Counted from the stretch's first letter, positions 37,646 through 48,368 are shown. The stretch: DNA of 64,000 nt from Strigamia acuminata (GCA_949358305.1 OX442319.1:10602001-10666000); one strand, 5' to 3'. Notes: a model not told the origin generated them from the letters alone. Program-made: numbers and translations.

Positions 37646-37654
37646 CATATTGAA

Positions 37655-38210
37655 TAATTGTAATGACAGTTTGGGTAGAAAGCATAAACACACACTGGGA
37701 ATCTGAATATCAACTCAGATTTTTTTCTTCTGGCATTAAAAAAAAGAAAACAAACAACTTGATTGAAAAAAAAAAAAAAAAAAAAAAACGATTAAGCAGG
37801 CGGACCGCGGAAGGTCGAAACTTGGACCGCGGTGACGTTTTAGCGACGTTTTCCCCTCGGTTTCTTTGGTTTTTTGGTGTTTTTTTTCTTGTTTTTCCTG
37901 TTTTTTTCGTGTTTTTTATGTTTTATTGGTATTTTTTGGGTTGTGTGTTTATTGGGGGGTTTATTTGCTTTTTAAGTGTTTTTTTCCATTTTCTTAGGTT
38001 TTTAGTAAGGTTTTTAAGTGTTTTTTTTCTGGACCTCGATAAAAATTTTCAATAGTATCCGGACCCCATTTAAAACTACTTGTCGGCCCCTGGATTAAGC
38101 GATCTATTCACCGTTTTCAATGTCAAATGGCAGCGAAATTTTGGAAAACCAGCCATCTATCGGTAGCTTTTACCATTTTCTCCTCCTTTTTTTATCCAAA
38201 TAAGATCAAT
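37655..38210. other. Spacer with poly-A tract and T/G-rich low-complexity DNA
   Basis: A 22-base A-run lies near 37765-37790, then a T-rich stretch to 38050. No gene seen. Confidence 0.5.
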
Positions 38211-38279
38211 TTTTGCTAATAAAAAGCCCAACCATAATTCCAATCAAAGAGTTATTGACACCATCGTTTACAGCGGGAT

Positions 38280-38930
38280 TTTTCACACTGGAAACATGTT
38301 TTAAACAATCCAATCGCTTTTTTTTTTTTAAATTTTTGGTTTTTTATGGTCGAATTCAAATTTTGCATAAATTTCTCAATCGGTGGCCCGCAAAGATCGC
38401 ACGAATCGGTAGTTTTTCTTGGCCGAATCGAAAATTAAAAAATACAGTCTTGTGCAGAACTGTCTCCTCTTTGAAATGAGCTTGGTTTCAGAATTTTCCG
38501 AGCTCATCTTGATGTAGAAACAATTGAAAAACATATCGCGACGAACATTTTGAAATTTATTCATTCGATTAGCCCGCTAAATTTGCCCGAATCGCTACTT
38601 TTTTTCATCCGAATCAAAAAATAAAAAATACAGGCTCGTGCAGAATTGTCTGCTCTTTAAAATGAGCTTGGTTTCAGAATTTTCCGAGCTCATTTCGATA
38701 CAGAAAACATTAAAAAAAACCCATCGGGACGAACATTTTGAAATTTATTCATTCGATTCGCCCGTTAAATTTGCCCGAATCGCTACTTTTTTTCATTCGA
38801 AACAAAAAATAAAAAATACAGGCTCGTGCAGAATTGTCTGCTCTTTAAGATGAGCTTGGTTGCAAAATTATCGGAGTTTATTTCGGCATAGAAACCAACA
38901 AAAAACGTTTCGCGACAAAAATTTACAAAA
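38280..38930. repeat. 187-bp tandem repeat, three copies
   Basis: The landmark TGTCTSCTCTTTRARATGAG occurs at 38461, 38648 and 38835, exactly 187 bases apart. Each unit also contains TTTGAAATTTATTCATTCGA and AAAAAATACAGGCTCGTGCA. The first unit is diverged. Confidence 0.88.
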
Positions 38931-39239
38931 AAAAATTATTACATTACACACTTCCTGTTTCGGCAGGAAGTGCGCGGACGGACGCAGCTTCGTACTTCTT
39001 CCCTTTAGCATTTAGGGGGATAGGGGGATGAGGGGATGATTCAAAACCAAAAAATTTCTGCAAAGCTTCCTTGCACAACATCCAAGTAAGGCACAACAGA
39101 ATCATAATCACAACTGTGGAATTTTGCCACATCTTTCTGGAGAAACATTATAGGCTTACTTATTTATTATGAAAAGAGAATTTGTAATGAAAAATGTGTT
39201 TTTTTTATATATTAATTTCATGTTTTAATACTCAGGTTA

Positions 39240-39480
39240 CAATAACAAATGCCACAAGAGACTAAAATTTCCTTTTTATGGTCTGAACTTTTTGGGGTGT
39301 CCCAGGAATGATGTCATCGTCACTATCATCATCAATGTGAAATTTCAAATCGTTAAGGACTAAAGAAGCGAATACGACAATTTATTATGGCCTTGCATAA
39401 GCACAAAACGTGTAAATTTCTTTTTTGTTAGTCAATTGAGGAGGATAAAAACGCGATATTATCAGGATGTGAGTTGGTAA
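39240..39480. pseudogene. Collapsed remnant of a partner-gene/family-gene pair
   Basis: Bases 39265-39355 match the minus-strand 3' end of the partner gene (compare 44920-45010, including GATGTCATCRTCACTATCAT). Bases 39371-39480 match two separated parts of copy D (around 46255 and around 46670) joined by a large internal deletion, ending ATATTATCAGGATGTGAGTT. It is a deleted duplicate of the 44.9-46.7 kb module. Confidence 0.75.
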
Positions 39481-39536
39481 AAACTGAATAAAAATATTTT
39501 TATTTTATATATTCTTTTTGAAAAAGATATATCTTA

Positions 39537-40589
39537 TTTCTGAAGCATTCCATGACGATGACTACCTTCGTAAATCTCGGTATATGAATACTTTACAGAC
39601 AAATTGGTCAAAAATTGAGATTGCCGTTTGTAAAAACGTCGACTGTTTGGTTTTACCTCCGACTTTTAAACATCTATTACGCCAAATACTCCGGTCCATA
39701 GGACGCGAGATACTCGAATGGCTGGATTGGGAAACAAATCGAGCTCTTGGAACCGACATTTGGATTAAATTGGTGGACTGCATTCAATTCATCTCGTGGA
39801 CGACGCGTGGAAAAGTGAACGAGACAGAAACAGCCCGAGTGCTTTCAAAACTGGATAAAATATTCACTTTAGATCAAAGATACAGAATCGCGTGTATGTT
39901 TTGTCTCCAAGATGTTGTCGAAGCATTGTGGCAGCAGTTTCACGATCTACCGGCGGAATTCAAGTCCAATTGCTATCCAACGATGCAAAAGATGTTGAGT
40001 TATTGGACCGATGTCATGACGCATGAAGAAGAAAGCGACAAGGTTGAGATGTTTCACTTATTCGTGGAAACCGATAATGTGAGTGGGCTGAAATACCTGT
40101 GGCCGACGTTAACGGAAGACGAAAGAAACGAATACAGTCAGTTGGTGAATCTTTGGTCAGTTCCGAAACGAATCAAATTCTTTTTTTTTTTTGCAATTGA
40201 ACGAGCGTCAACTGGATGATTATTTCCAAACCGATACTCATTCTTTTGTGTATTTCTGTTTGGTAGATCTCCTACGTGATTGGGTGTATGTGGATTTGTT
40301 CGTGGGAGCCGCGAACCGTTTTCTTCCATTAGCGAGGCGAATTTCTCAAAATCCACACGATGACAGATACAAGCTGTGTTTTGCCCATTTGTTGGCGAAG
40401 ACTTCATCCGAGCAGAAAAGGATTCTCATTGAAACCGAAGTGAGACATCCTCAGTGTTGTATTTTGTTACACGAGGCAAAGGATTTTGCAAGTATCAAGT
40501 TGTTGTTAAAAGATGCGAGTGAGAAGGAAAGGAAAATATTATCACGTGCTCAGTATCGCCCTAGAATTTTAAAATCATTTTTAGATTGA
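39537..40589 (+). pseudogene. Multigene family member C, 5'-truncated and frameshifted
   Basis: Similarity to the family begins at about codon 31 (SEAFHDDDYLRKSRYMNTL). The normal N-terminus FPIISLERASLVK is missing, replaced by unrelated AT-rich DNA. The frame holds until a T-run at 40181-40192, which is one base longer than the matching site in copy A, and continues in another frame (QLNERQLDDYF) to 40589. A deletion removes about 15 residues before RRISQNPHDDRYK. The C-terminus is altered. Probably nonfunctional. Confidence 0.85.
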
Positions 40590-40675
40590 TTTATTCAAAA
40601 ATTTGTGTTTATTTATTTTATTTAATCAGTAGTAATGATGAGGGGACAAATACTTAAAAAAAATTAATTTGAATT

Positions 40676-40810
40676 GCGGCGATGCAAATTTCTGAAAATC
40701 CACACGATGACAGATACAAGCTGTGGCAAAAGATCGTGTAAGTATCAGTTTGTTGTTAAATGATGCGAGTGAGGAGGAAAGGAGTGTTATATTATCACGT
40801 TTTTAGTGTT
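40676..40810 (+). pseudogene. Short internally deleted 3' remnant of the multigene family
   Basis: ATTTCTGAAAATCCACACGA and the following GATGACAGATACAAGCTGTG match the family near codon 310. The sequence then jumps to the GCAAAAGATCGTGTAAGT segment and the usual GATGCGAGTGAGGAGGAAAG ending with a stop. Confidence 0.8.
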
Positions 40811-40874
40811 GCAGAGGAGTTGAAAAATTATTTTAAGAGAGATTTGTTTAAATCAATTTATTTAATCAGTAGTA

Positions 40875-41110
40875 TTCTTGCGCATCAAGCGCAGCGTAGC
40901 CACAACACAACCGGCGCCAGACCCACTGGAGCCTGCTAGGCCCAACATCTCATCAGCAACCACATTCTTTTCCAAACACGTTACTTTCATTTAATAACTA
41001 TAAAAAAAATAATTTTGTATGTAGAAAGTTAGAATACATCTTACCGTCGTCCAAGTCGTATTTTGTTTTCTGACGGCGCTCCATAACCGCAGCGCCACCT
41101 TGTGGCCGTT
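40875..41110. repeat. Duplicate of the 30.3-kb segment
   Basis: Matches 30290-30410. It is followed by a CTCF-like core GCGCCACCTTGTGG at 41092-41105. Confidence 0.75.
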
Positions 41111-41206
41111 TTTCGAACAACAACCACGCTTGTCCACACCGAGGCCTAGTGTTTCCCTTCATTTCCGCGTGTTTCTGTGCATTTTCGTTGTGTTGTACAC
41201 CCCGTT

Positions 41207-41800
41207 ATGGCCGAATTTATTGGATCGTTGCAACCCTACAGCCCAGAGAACGACTGGTCATACTACATCCAGCAGATGAAATGTTTCTTCGTCTTAAACC
41301 ATATTGTCGACGATGCGATGAAGGTCGCATTCCTTCTTTCTAGTGTCGGTGCTGCAACATACAAACTGCTATCCAACCTGTCGTTTCCAGAGAAACCGAG
41401 CGAGAAAAGTTTCGATGCCCTAACCGAACTGATAAGGGATTATCAGCATCCGAAAGTGCCCATCGCGTTGGAGCGCTTCAGGTTCAACAAACGGACTCAG
41501 GGTCCGGCGGAGTCGATCGACGACTACGCTCTTGCGCTGCGGTCGCTGGCCAATTACTGCAATTACGGCGACCAGATGCTGACACACCTGTGCGACCGTT
41601 TTGTGGCCGGCTTGCGACGGGCTGATATCCAGCGTGATCTGGTTTGTCAGGATGACCTGACCTTCGAAAAAGCATACCAGACTGCCTTTAACATGGAGCG
41701 GTACACTTCGGCCAATGTTGTTGGTGAGAATGGCAACCATGGCAACCGCCAATGTGGCAACAACTCGAGACGTCCACCTCAAAGTCGCCGCCGCCGCTAG
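41207..41800 (+). mobile_element. Retrotransposon gag (capsid region) fragment, Ty3/gypsy-like
   Basis: A 197-residue frame from the ATG at 41207. Its WSYYIQQMKCFFVLNHI start, KVAFLLSSVGAATYKLL, and later DDYALALRSLANYC and CDRFVAGLR are the hallmark layout of gag capsid proteins of K02A2.6-type LTR retrotransposons. It ends in a basic tail (RRPPQSRRRR). A degenerate zinc-knuckle-like CLSCG...GHIRPTC lies just downstream (about 41830-41885) in another frame. No protease, reverse transcriptase or integrase follows, so it is an element remnant. Confidence 0.85.
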
Positions 41801-42333
41801 TCCAAAGAGCAGTAATTGTAGTGACTTTGCGAGGTGTCTCTCTTGCGGTTTCTCCCGTGAAGATGGGCATATTCGGCCCACTTGCCTATTATCTGCGCCA
41901 CCTATAGTGTTTTGTGTATGAATTTTAGTCGTGGATAATTTATTTTCACTGTTGAATAATTAAATTACGGGAAAAAAAAAGTAATCCATAGTAAGAAATT
42001 GCATTTTGTTTTATTTATTTCTTTAGTTGTTGTTGGGTCAAAACACTCAGGAATAACAAAGTTTTATTTTTATCTAATTTTTTACATTTTTAAGGATAAA
42101 ACACTAGCTGCATTCAAAAATAAATATATATAATTATAATTATAATTATAAATAAATAATTAATTAATACAGTTTAATTGAATAAATCATTCAGGAAATA
42201 ATGTCATTTTGTTTTAAAATCGAAGTAAAACACGAAATATTCCTGAATTCCTGAACGCAGCTGCTGTAATCTGAATTTTTATTTAATTTAAAAATTTTCT
42301 ATTTGTTTATTTCTGACTTCTAAATATGCTTGG

Positions 42334-42462
42334 CCGCAGATGACACACAGGCGGGTTTAATGTGGCTTTCTTTACCACACGCGTGGCACTTTGTCCGACG
42401 AAATTTACAATCTGACGGACGATGGTCCGAGGAACCGCAGGAGAGGGACTTGCCGGCACTAT
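42334..42462 (-). mobile_element. Gag nucleocapsid zinc-knuckle fragment, inverted
   Basis: The minus strand encodes SLSCGSSDHRPSDC, then CHACGKESHIKPAC. The second is a perfect CX2CX4HX4C knuckle; the first has Ser in place of its first Cys. It ends in VSSAAKH, comparable to the sequence after the knuckle at 41.87 kb. It is a second, oppositely oriented piece of the same kind of gag, about 0.5 kb away. Confidence 0.75.
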
Positions 42463-42815
42463 TGAAAACTTATAACTCTACTATTTCTGAAAATAGCGCA
42501 GCCCATCCGGTAGTTTTCCACTATTTACGTCACTGACTAAAAATTTGGATTATCAATGACCTCTTTCGCCACCAAAAAACTCATTATTAAAAGTACTTTA
42601 CATCGTAGTACCAAAATATTTTTATTTATTTACCTTATTTTTATCATTATTAGGCCTAACATTTGGCTTAATACTGCTAAATAACAACTGAATTAGAAAA
42701 TCGTCTGCGCAGAATGGGATGCAGAATGGAATGCACAGTATGAATTTAAATTTAGTATCAAGATACCGGGCGCAAACTGTGGGTTAGAATTCGACGATTT
42801 AAAAATGCTATCCAT

Positions 42816-44579
42816 TTAAAAAAATTTAAAAAAAGGTTTATGCAGTTTGTTGTCAATGTTAATGTTGTCAATGTGGTTAGTCGATAATTTTCTTCTGTTC
42901 TTTCGTGTGTCCTTGAACAGAACGAAGAGGATAATGAAGAGAAGGATACAACAAATTGAAGCAATTGTGACTGCAAATGAAATGTCGTTACTTTTATGAT
43001 TTATACGAAATACCGGTTACATACACTCGACTTGCCGGACAAACTTGCGGGAAAAGCATTCCGCTTTGATATCCTCAGGAATGATGGATGCAGTGAGTCT
43101 TCTGAACTCTTCGAACGGACATGGGCTTGAACAGCCTTTTAGAGTCAGTTCGTAAGGGTCACGAGACGTGTCGTTGCGGTACAAAATCTAAATCCAAAGA
43201 TTATTAATAATTATGTATTTTTATTAATTTAATTTAATTTTTTTATTAAAGTTTACTTTTACGAACTCGGTTCGGTTCTCCAGCAGCAATTCCACCATGA
43301 CCATACTGCAGTACGGAGGCGCGTGAGGTTCGAATACACCGAGAGCTGATTAAAGACTAACTACGGTAACATCGTACTGTATCTAAAATTTTAAAAGTAT
43401 TAAATCACTCGTAATTATATTGAAAATTGAATAAACTTACGGCCGAATACATGTAAATTTTATGTTCTTCCGTGTTTGCGTTGTAGATGTTATTTTTCAT
43501 GTTGTTTATCATTTCACCCACTAGTGGGCCTGTGGATGATTGAATATTGGAAAAATTAAAGAAATTGGCAATTTTAGAGTTATAAATATTAATTTACCTC
43601 CTATTAATCTCCTCATTTCGTGTGTTTTGACAAGTGAGGATAATTTGTGCACGTGAAGCGAGCTTAGTGCTTCCATCAGATCGTCATCCACCCAGGGAGG
43701 TCGAGTGAAGTTGTGAGTTTGCTGCGTACATAAAAGATCGATAAAATTGTTGGAAATTTTCTATATTTTATACCTGTATCGATAAAATTTCGTAAAGTGA
43801 TGATGCTTTGCTAAAACTATTGATGGCAAGTCCAGTTTGCTTAGATAGAAACTTGTAAAGTTCTCCATTTTCCATGTTGATCTTTTCTACTTCAGGTGAT
43901 CTCATTTGCTCCGCGTGTAATTTATCGTATTTTGGACATTCGGCATTCAACAATAACACCTAAATTTACATTTAAAAAAATAAAAATCGGTGATTTATTT
44001 CAATTTTCTATCAATTTAACGCACGTAATCTTCTTTTGGGGGCAATGTGTGGACGGGAATTGGTTGCCAGGTTCCAAACATGTCTGCCAGTTGGTGGCAA
44101 AAACCCGGCTAGATTGGCATAGGCACTCATTAGTGTCCGGTCAACATCCGTACTTTGAACGTGAACAGTATAGTGATTGTATGTGTGGTTAATCAAGTTT
44201 CCATATCTCTGTCTTAGATATTCCCCGGTTTGATACTGCTGCAGTATTCCAAGCTGTAAGAAATAATGAAAAATTGCAATAAATTGTTTACTATTGGTCA
44301 AATATTGCATTTATACCGTTGTTAGCTGTCCAAGTCCGTCTGGCCACGCGTATTTCCATTGGTCTGTGGGGTAGGTTCCGATCGGTGCCGCATCACCATG
44401 CCGGAACAACTGTACAAATAAATTAGTCACGGTAAATCCGAATGTTTTTAAAAATAATTAATCAATGTACCTACAAGTTGAACTTGTTTTAATTGAGAAT
44501 TTCCAGCTGTGGCGACCACCAAGAAGAAATTCACGATTAAAAATGTGCACAAAATCCAGCTGGAACCAAAAGTTGCCAT
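42816..44579 (-). pseudogene. Histidine acid phosphatase copy 2, disabled
   Basis: The nine-exon pattern of copy 1 is present from the ATG at 44579 (signal peptide LIVNFFLVVATAG) to a membrane-anchor exon ending at 42816 (TIASICCILLFIILFVLF). Three problems are visible. The RHGxRxP motif reads RHGDAAP. An 11-base deletion in exon 3, near 44072, shifts the frame. Exon 7 reads YD for the HD motif and has an in-frame TAA (near 43350). Unlike copy 1, exon 8 keeps the [13 protein letters not shown] frame. The shared loss of both motif residues suggests copies 1 and 2 descend from one already inactive gene. Confidence 0.88.
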
Positions 44580-44917
44580 GACTGCTGGCGTTTGAAAAGG
44601 GTTCGGCAATTAGGGGTTTTGGAGGTGTCAAATATGTTAAGTCACTGGGGTCTTTACTCAGTGACCCACTTTGTAAATAAGGGTTAAGTCTATGCACATA
44701 TTTGAGGGAGGGGAACTGTTTTTACATATTTCCTTTTTCTCATCCTATTTCGACAGTTAACAATAGTGATAATAATAATAATAATTTAGCAAATGTCATC
44801 TAATAGAAACATTATAGGCCTATTTATTATGAAAAGATAATTTGTAATGAAAAATTTATTTTTTTATTTTATTTTATATTTTACAACTTAGGTCAGAATA
44901 ACAAATGCCACAAAAAA

Positions 44918-45382
44918 CTAAAATTTTCTTTTTGTGGCCTGAACTTTTTGAGGTGTCGGAGGAATGATGTCATCATCACTATCATCATCAATGTGAAATT
45001 TCATGTCGATTATTATTTTATGTGTTGCAGGAAAGACATCATCATTATCAGTCTCTTTCGTCCGCTTAGCAGATTTCTTGATTGGCTTTCGACTTGATCT
45101 CTTCTTCTTCAACTTGTTCTTCAAACTGATTGCTAATTTCTCGTTGATCTCCTCGACAAGTTGAATTCCAACCTTCTTCTTAGCAGCTAAATCAACACTG
45201 TTAGCATGCGGTTTCCCATAAAATGTTTGACTTTGGATTCCTTTCGTTTTCTTGATACGGAATCCAGATGAACGTCCATCCAAGTGGTCGAAATTCAGAA
45301 ATTGTTTCGCACGTCCAAAATTTCTTTCTTGCTGACCACGACGACTTTTCGGAGTTTCTAACGCGATCACACGAGGCGCCAT
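44918..45382 (-). CDS. Small basic, probably nuclear protein paired with copy D
   Basis: A one-exon frame of 154 residues from ATG 45382 (MAPRVIALETPKSRRG). I recognise no domain. Features seen: a conserved FDHLDGRSSGFRIKKTKGIQ segment near 34-54, which is the part retained in the remnants next to copies B and F; a strong bipartite-like basic run, KNKLKKKRSSRKPIKKSAKR, near 96-115; an acidic DDDSDDD patch; and a PPTPQK motif near the end. These suggest a nuclear or chromatin-associated protein. It is transcribed divergently from copy D with 182 bases between start codons, so they may share a promoter. Confidence 0.6.
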   Translation of the reverse strand: MAPRVIALETPKSRRGQQERNFGRAKQFLNFDHLDGRSSGFRIKKTKGIQSQTFYGKPHANSVDLAAKKKVGIQLVEEINEKLAISLKNKLKKKRSSRKPIKKSAKRTKETDNDDVFPATHKIIIDMKFHIDDDSDDDIIPPTPQKVQATKRKF

Positions 45383-45564
45383 ATCGGAATGGAAGTAGAA
45401 AAGTAATTGATTCAATAATTGCAAACACCTGCATATATACGCAGCAGATTCATCGAACGCCGGTCTAACGTGACGGTACAAATGTTCACAACGTACACAA
45501 AACGATCCACCGATAAAAATGTATACATACGCACAGTATACACAATTACCACAACAAACCGAGC
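45383..45564. promoter_or_regulatory. Putative bidirectional promoter between partner gene and copy D
   Basis: The 182-base gap separates divergent ATGs. It contains GTATACATACGCACAGTATA and ACAATTACCACAACAAAC, diverged versions of the upstream block of copies A, B and F. Shared regulation is inferred from the arrangement. Confidence 0.45.
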
Positions 45565-46719
45565 ATGGCGTTATTAACATTCCCCATCATCTCGCTGGAA
45601 CGTGCAAGTTTAGTCAAAACTGCAATTCTCTTGTGGAAATTTGACCCATGTTTTTCCAAAACATTCATTCGTTTTGGACGTTGTAGATCTTGCGATTTAA
45701 GTCTTTTAGAGGCAAAGTGGTCAGGAATTGAGAATACCGTTTGTGGAAGAGCCGACGGTTTGGTTTTACCTCCGACTTGTAAACATCTATTACGCCAAAT
45801 ACTCCGGTCCATGGGACAAGAGATACTCGAATGGCTGAAATGGCAAACTAATAAAGCTCTTGGACACGACATTTGGATTAAATTGGTGGACTGCATTGAA
45901 TTCATCTCGTGGACGATGCGTGGAAAAGTGGACGTGACTGAAACGGCCCGAGTGCTTTCTAAACTCGATAAAGTGTTCACGTTGCATCAAAGATACAGAA
46001 TCGCATGTATGTTTTGTGTCCAAGATGTTGTCGAAGCATTGTGGCAGCAGTTCCACGATTTACCAGTGGAGTTTAAGTTTAAGTTCAATTCACCGATGCG
46101 ACGGATGTTAAGTTATTGGACCGATGTCATAACGCAAGTGAGAAGAAGCAATAAGTTTTATTTGTTTCACTTGCTGATAGAGACCGATAATGACAGTGGG
46201 GTGAAATTCTTGTGGTTGACGTTAACGGAGGACGAAAGAAACGAATACTTCAGTTTATTGTGGCCTGCCGTAAGCACAAAACGAGTAAATTACTTTTTTG
46301 TTGGTCAGTTGAACGAGCGTCAACTAGATGATTATTTCCGTTATTCGTCGTTTGTGTTTTTGGTTTTGAGACAGTTCTTAGAGGATTGGGTGCACGTGGA
46401 ATTGTTTGTAAGGGTCGCGAAACGTTTGCTTGCATTGGCAAATGCGAGGGATATTCGTAGGTTAGTTTTGTTGACAGCGGTGCAAATTTCTAAGCATCGA
46501 CACGACGAGAGATACGAGTTGTGTTTTGCTCATCTGTTGGCGAATGTTTCGTCCGAGTTTAAAAGAAATCTCATTTCTTCCGAAGTGAATAATCCCGAGG
46601 TAACTATTTTGTTGCTTAAAGTTAAAGATTTTCGTAGTATCGATCTGTTATTGAAGAATGCGAGCGTGGAGGATAAAAACACTATATTATCAGGATGTGA
46701 GTTGAAAAAAAATACATAA
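45565..46719 (+). CDS. Multigene family member D, unknown function
   Basis: An intronless 384-residue frame and the most diverged intact member. Residues 28-50 (CFSKTFIRFGRCRSCDLS) are unlike other copies, and the C-terminus ends GCELKKNT. The conserved core is kept (ISWTMRGKVDVTETARVLSK, then RYRIACMFCVQDVVEALW). Its promoter region and its intact divergent partner differ from the A/B/F type, so D may represent the older form of the module. Confidence 0.85.
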   Translation: MALLTFPIISLERASLVKTAILLWKFDPCFSKTFIRFGRCRSCDLSLLEAKWSGIENTVCGRADGLVLPPTCKHLLRQILRSMGQEILEWLKWQTNKALGHDIWIKLVDCIEFISWTMRGKVDVTETARVLSKLDKVFTLHQRYRIACMFCVQDVVEALWQQFHDLPVEFKFKFNSPMRRMLSYWTDVITQVRRSNKFYLFHLLIETDNDSGVKFLWLTLTEDERNEYFSLLWPAVSTKRVNYFFVGQLNERQLDDYFRYSSFVFLVLRQFLEDWVHVELFVRVAKRLLALANARDIRRLVLLTAVQISKHRHDERYELCFAHLLANVSSEFKRNLISSEVNNPEVTILLLKVKDFRSIDLLLKNASVEDKNTILSGCELKKNT

Positions 46720-47103
46720 AAATATTTTTAATTTGAAAAAGGAAGCAAAAGATATATTTTTCCGTCACAAATTTTATTTTCGTCGTTTCGTCGTATCAAT
46801 ATAATTTAAGTTGTTTGTAAATGACTTGTAAAGTTAATGTCGGAGTTTATCACCAGCTGGCGATATATTTCAAAAATAAAAAACTAAGAAATTTACATTT
46901 GTTAAATATGGGGTTGGTTCTATCAATTTTACTTCAAAACTTAATTAGAATATCATTGTTGGAGTTAAATGAAACAAAAAGGTGATACAAATTCTGTAAT
47001 TTTACATTTTAATTTGGTTTTAGAATATCTAACAACCAAGGACATTGATGCGAGCTTGTATCATTGCCTTCTGTTGATTTTGTTCACTTTTTTTCATTTG
47101 CAT

Positions 47104-47174
47104 ATCATATACGGTATATTCATTACCATAAAAATTTGAATCATTCTTGTTTCCTGTTTCTTGTTTTACAAAAC
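47104..47174 (+). promoter_or_regulatory. Upstream block of copy E
   Basis: Contains CATATACGGTATATTCATTA, CATAAAAATTTGAATCATTC and TTTTACAAAAC, matching the right half of the A/B/F block. The left half, with ACACGTATACAC, is lost. Confidence 0.55.
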
Positions 47175-48368
47175 ATGGCGTTCTTAACATTTCCCATCAT
47201 CTCGCTCGAACGTGCTAGTTTAATCAAAACTGCAATCAGCTTGTGGAAATTTGTGGAAATTTCTCAAGATCTCCGTGACGGCCTTCTTGAATCTTGGTAT
47301 TTAACTAGTTTCCGGGCCCATTGGTCAGAAATTGAGAATACCGTTATTGAAAAAGCCGACTGTTTGGTTTTGCCTCCATCTTTTAAACTTCGAATACGCC
47401 AAATACTCCCGTCCATAGGACAAGAGATAATCGAATGGCTGGAATGGCAAACAAATCGAGCTCTTGGACACGACATTTGGATTAAATTGGCGGACTGCAT
47501 TCAATTCATCTCGTGGACGACGCGTGGAAAAGTGGACGAGACGAAAACAGCCCGAGTGCTTTCAAAACTGGATAAAGTTTTCACATGGGATCAAAGATAC
47601 AGAATCGCGTGTATGTTTTGTCTCCAAGATGTTGTCGAAGCGTTGTGGCAGCAGTTTCACGATCTACCAGCAGAGTTCAAGTCCAATTGCGATCCAACGA
47701 TGCGAAAGATGTTGAATTATTGGACCGATGTCATGACGCATGTCGAAGGAAGCGATAATCTTAGGATGTTTCACTTGTTCGTGACAACCGATAATGTGAG
47801 TGGGATGAAATACCTGTGGTCGCAGTTAACGGAAGAGGAAAGTAACGAATACGGTCATTTGTTGTGGCGTGGGGAACGTACGAAACGAATCAATTTCTTT
47901 TTTGTTTCGCAATTGAACGAGCGCCAACTGGAAATTTATTTCAATTCTCATCTGAATGTGTATTTGTGTTTGCGACAGCTCCTTCGTGATTGGGTGTATG
48001 TGGATTTGTTTGTAGGGGTCACGAATCGGTTTCATGCACTGTTAGATGCGGGGGATGTTGGAGAGTTAGTCGTCCTTACAGCGAATCAGTTTTTTCAACT
48101 GGTAGGAATCGGGGAGCGGTTTTTGGATTTATTCTTGTTGACGGCGAAGAAAATTTCTCAAAATCCACACGATGACAGATACAAGCTGTGTTTTGTCCAA
48201 TTGTTGGCAAATATTTCGTTGGAGCAGAAAAGGGGTCTCGTTCATTTCGAAGTGATAGATCCTCGGTGTTGTATTTTGTTACACAAGGCAAAGGATCTTG
48301 AAAGTATCAATTTGTTGTTAAATGATGCGAGTGAGGAGGAAAGGAATGTTATATTATCACGTTTGTAG
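47175..48368 (+). CDS. Multigene family member E, with a duplicated internal segment
   Basis: An intronless frame of 397 residues. The ATG at 47175 aligns with the other copies; the frame is open upstream but that part is the promoter block. It is about 20 residues longer than A or B because two alternative versions of the variable segment stand in tandem (48035-48165): DAGDVGELVVLTANQ, as in B, then LVGIGERFLDLFLLTAKK, as in G. This looks like unequal recombination between copies. Otherwise the conserved core and the ASEEERNVILSRL ending are normal. Confidence 0.85.
   Translation: MAFLTFPIISLERASLIKTAISLWKFVEISQDLRDGLLESWYLTSFRAHWSEIENTVIEKADCLVLPPSFKLRIRQILPSIGQEIIEWLEWQTNRALGHDIWIKLADCIQFISWTTRGKVDETKTARVLSKLDKVFTWDQRYRIACMFCLQDVVEALWQQFHDLPAEFKSNCDPTMRKMLNYWTDVMTHVEGSDNLRMFHLFVTTDNVSGMKYLWSQLTEEESNEYGHLLWRGERTKRINFFFVSQLNERQLEIYFNSHLNVYLCLRQLLRDWVYVDLFVGVTNRFHALLDAGDVGELVVLTANQFFQLVGIGERFLDLFLLTAKKISQNPHDDRYKLCFVQLLANISLEQKRGLVHFEVIDPRCCILLHKAKDLESINLLLNDASEEERNVILSRL

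Noticed and set aside
37336-37713. Pro/Lys-rich and Gly/Val-rich frames on both strands
   Set aside because: Both are products of the GACCCGCAAA minisatellite, which stays open in several frames.
47064-47174. N-terminal extension of family member E
   Set aside because: The upstream frame runs through the promoter block conserved at other copies, and the ATG at 47175 aligns with their starts.
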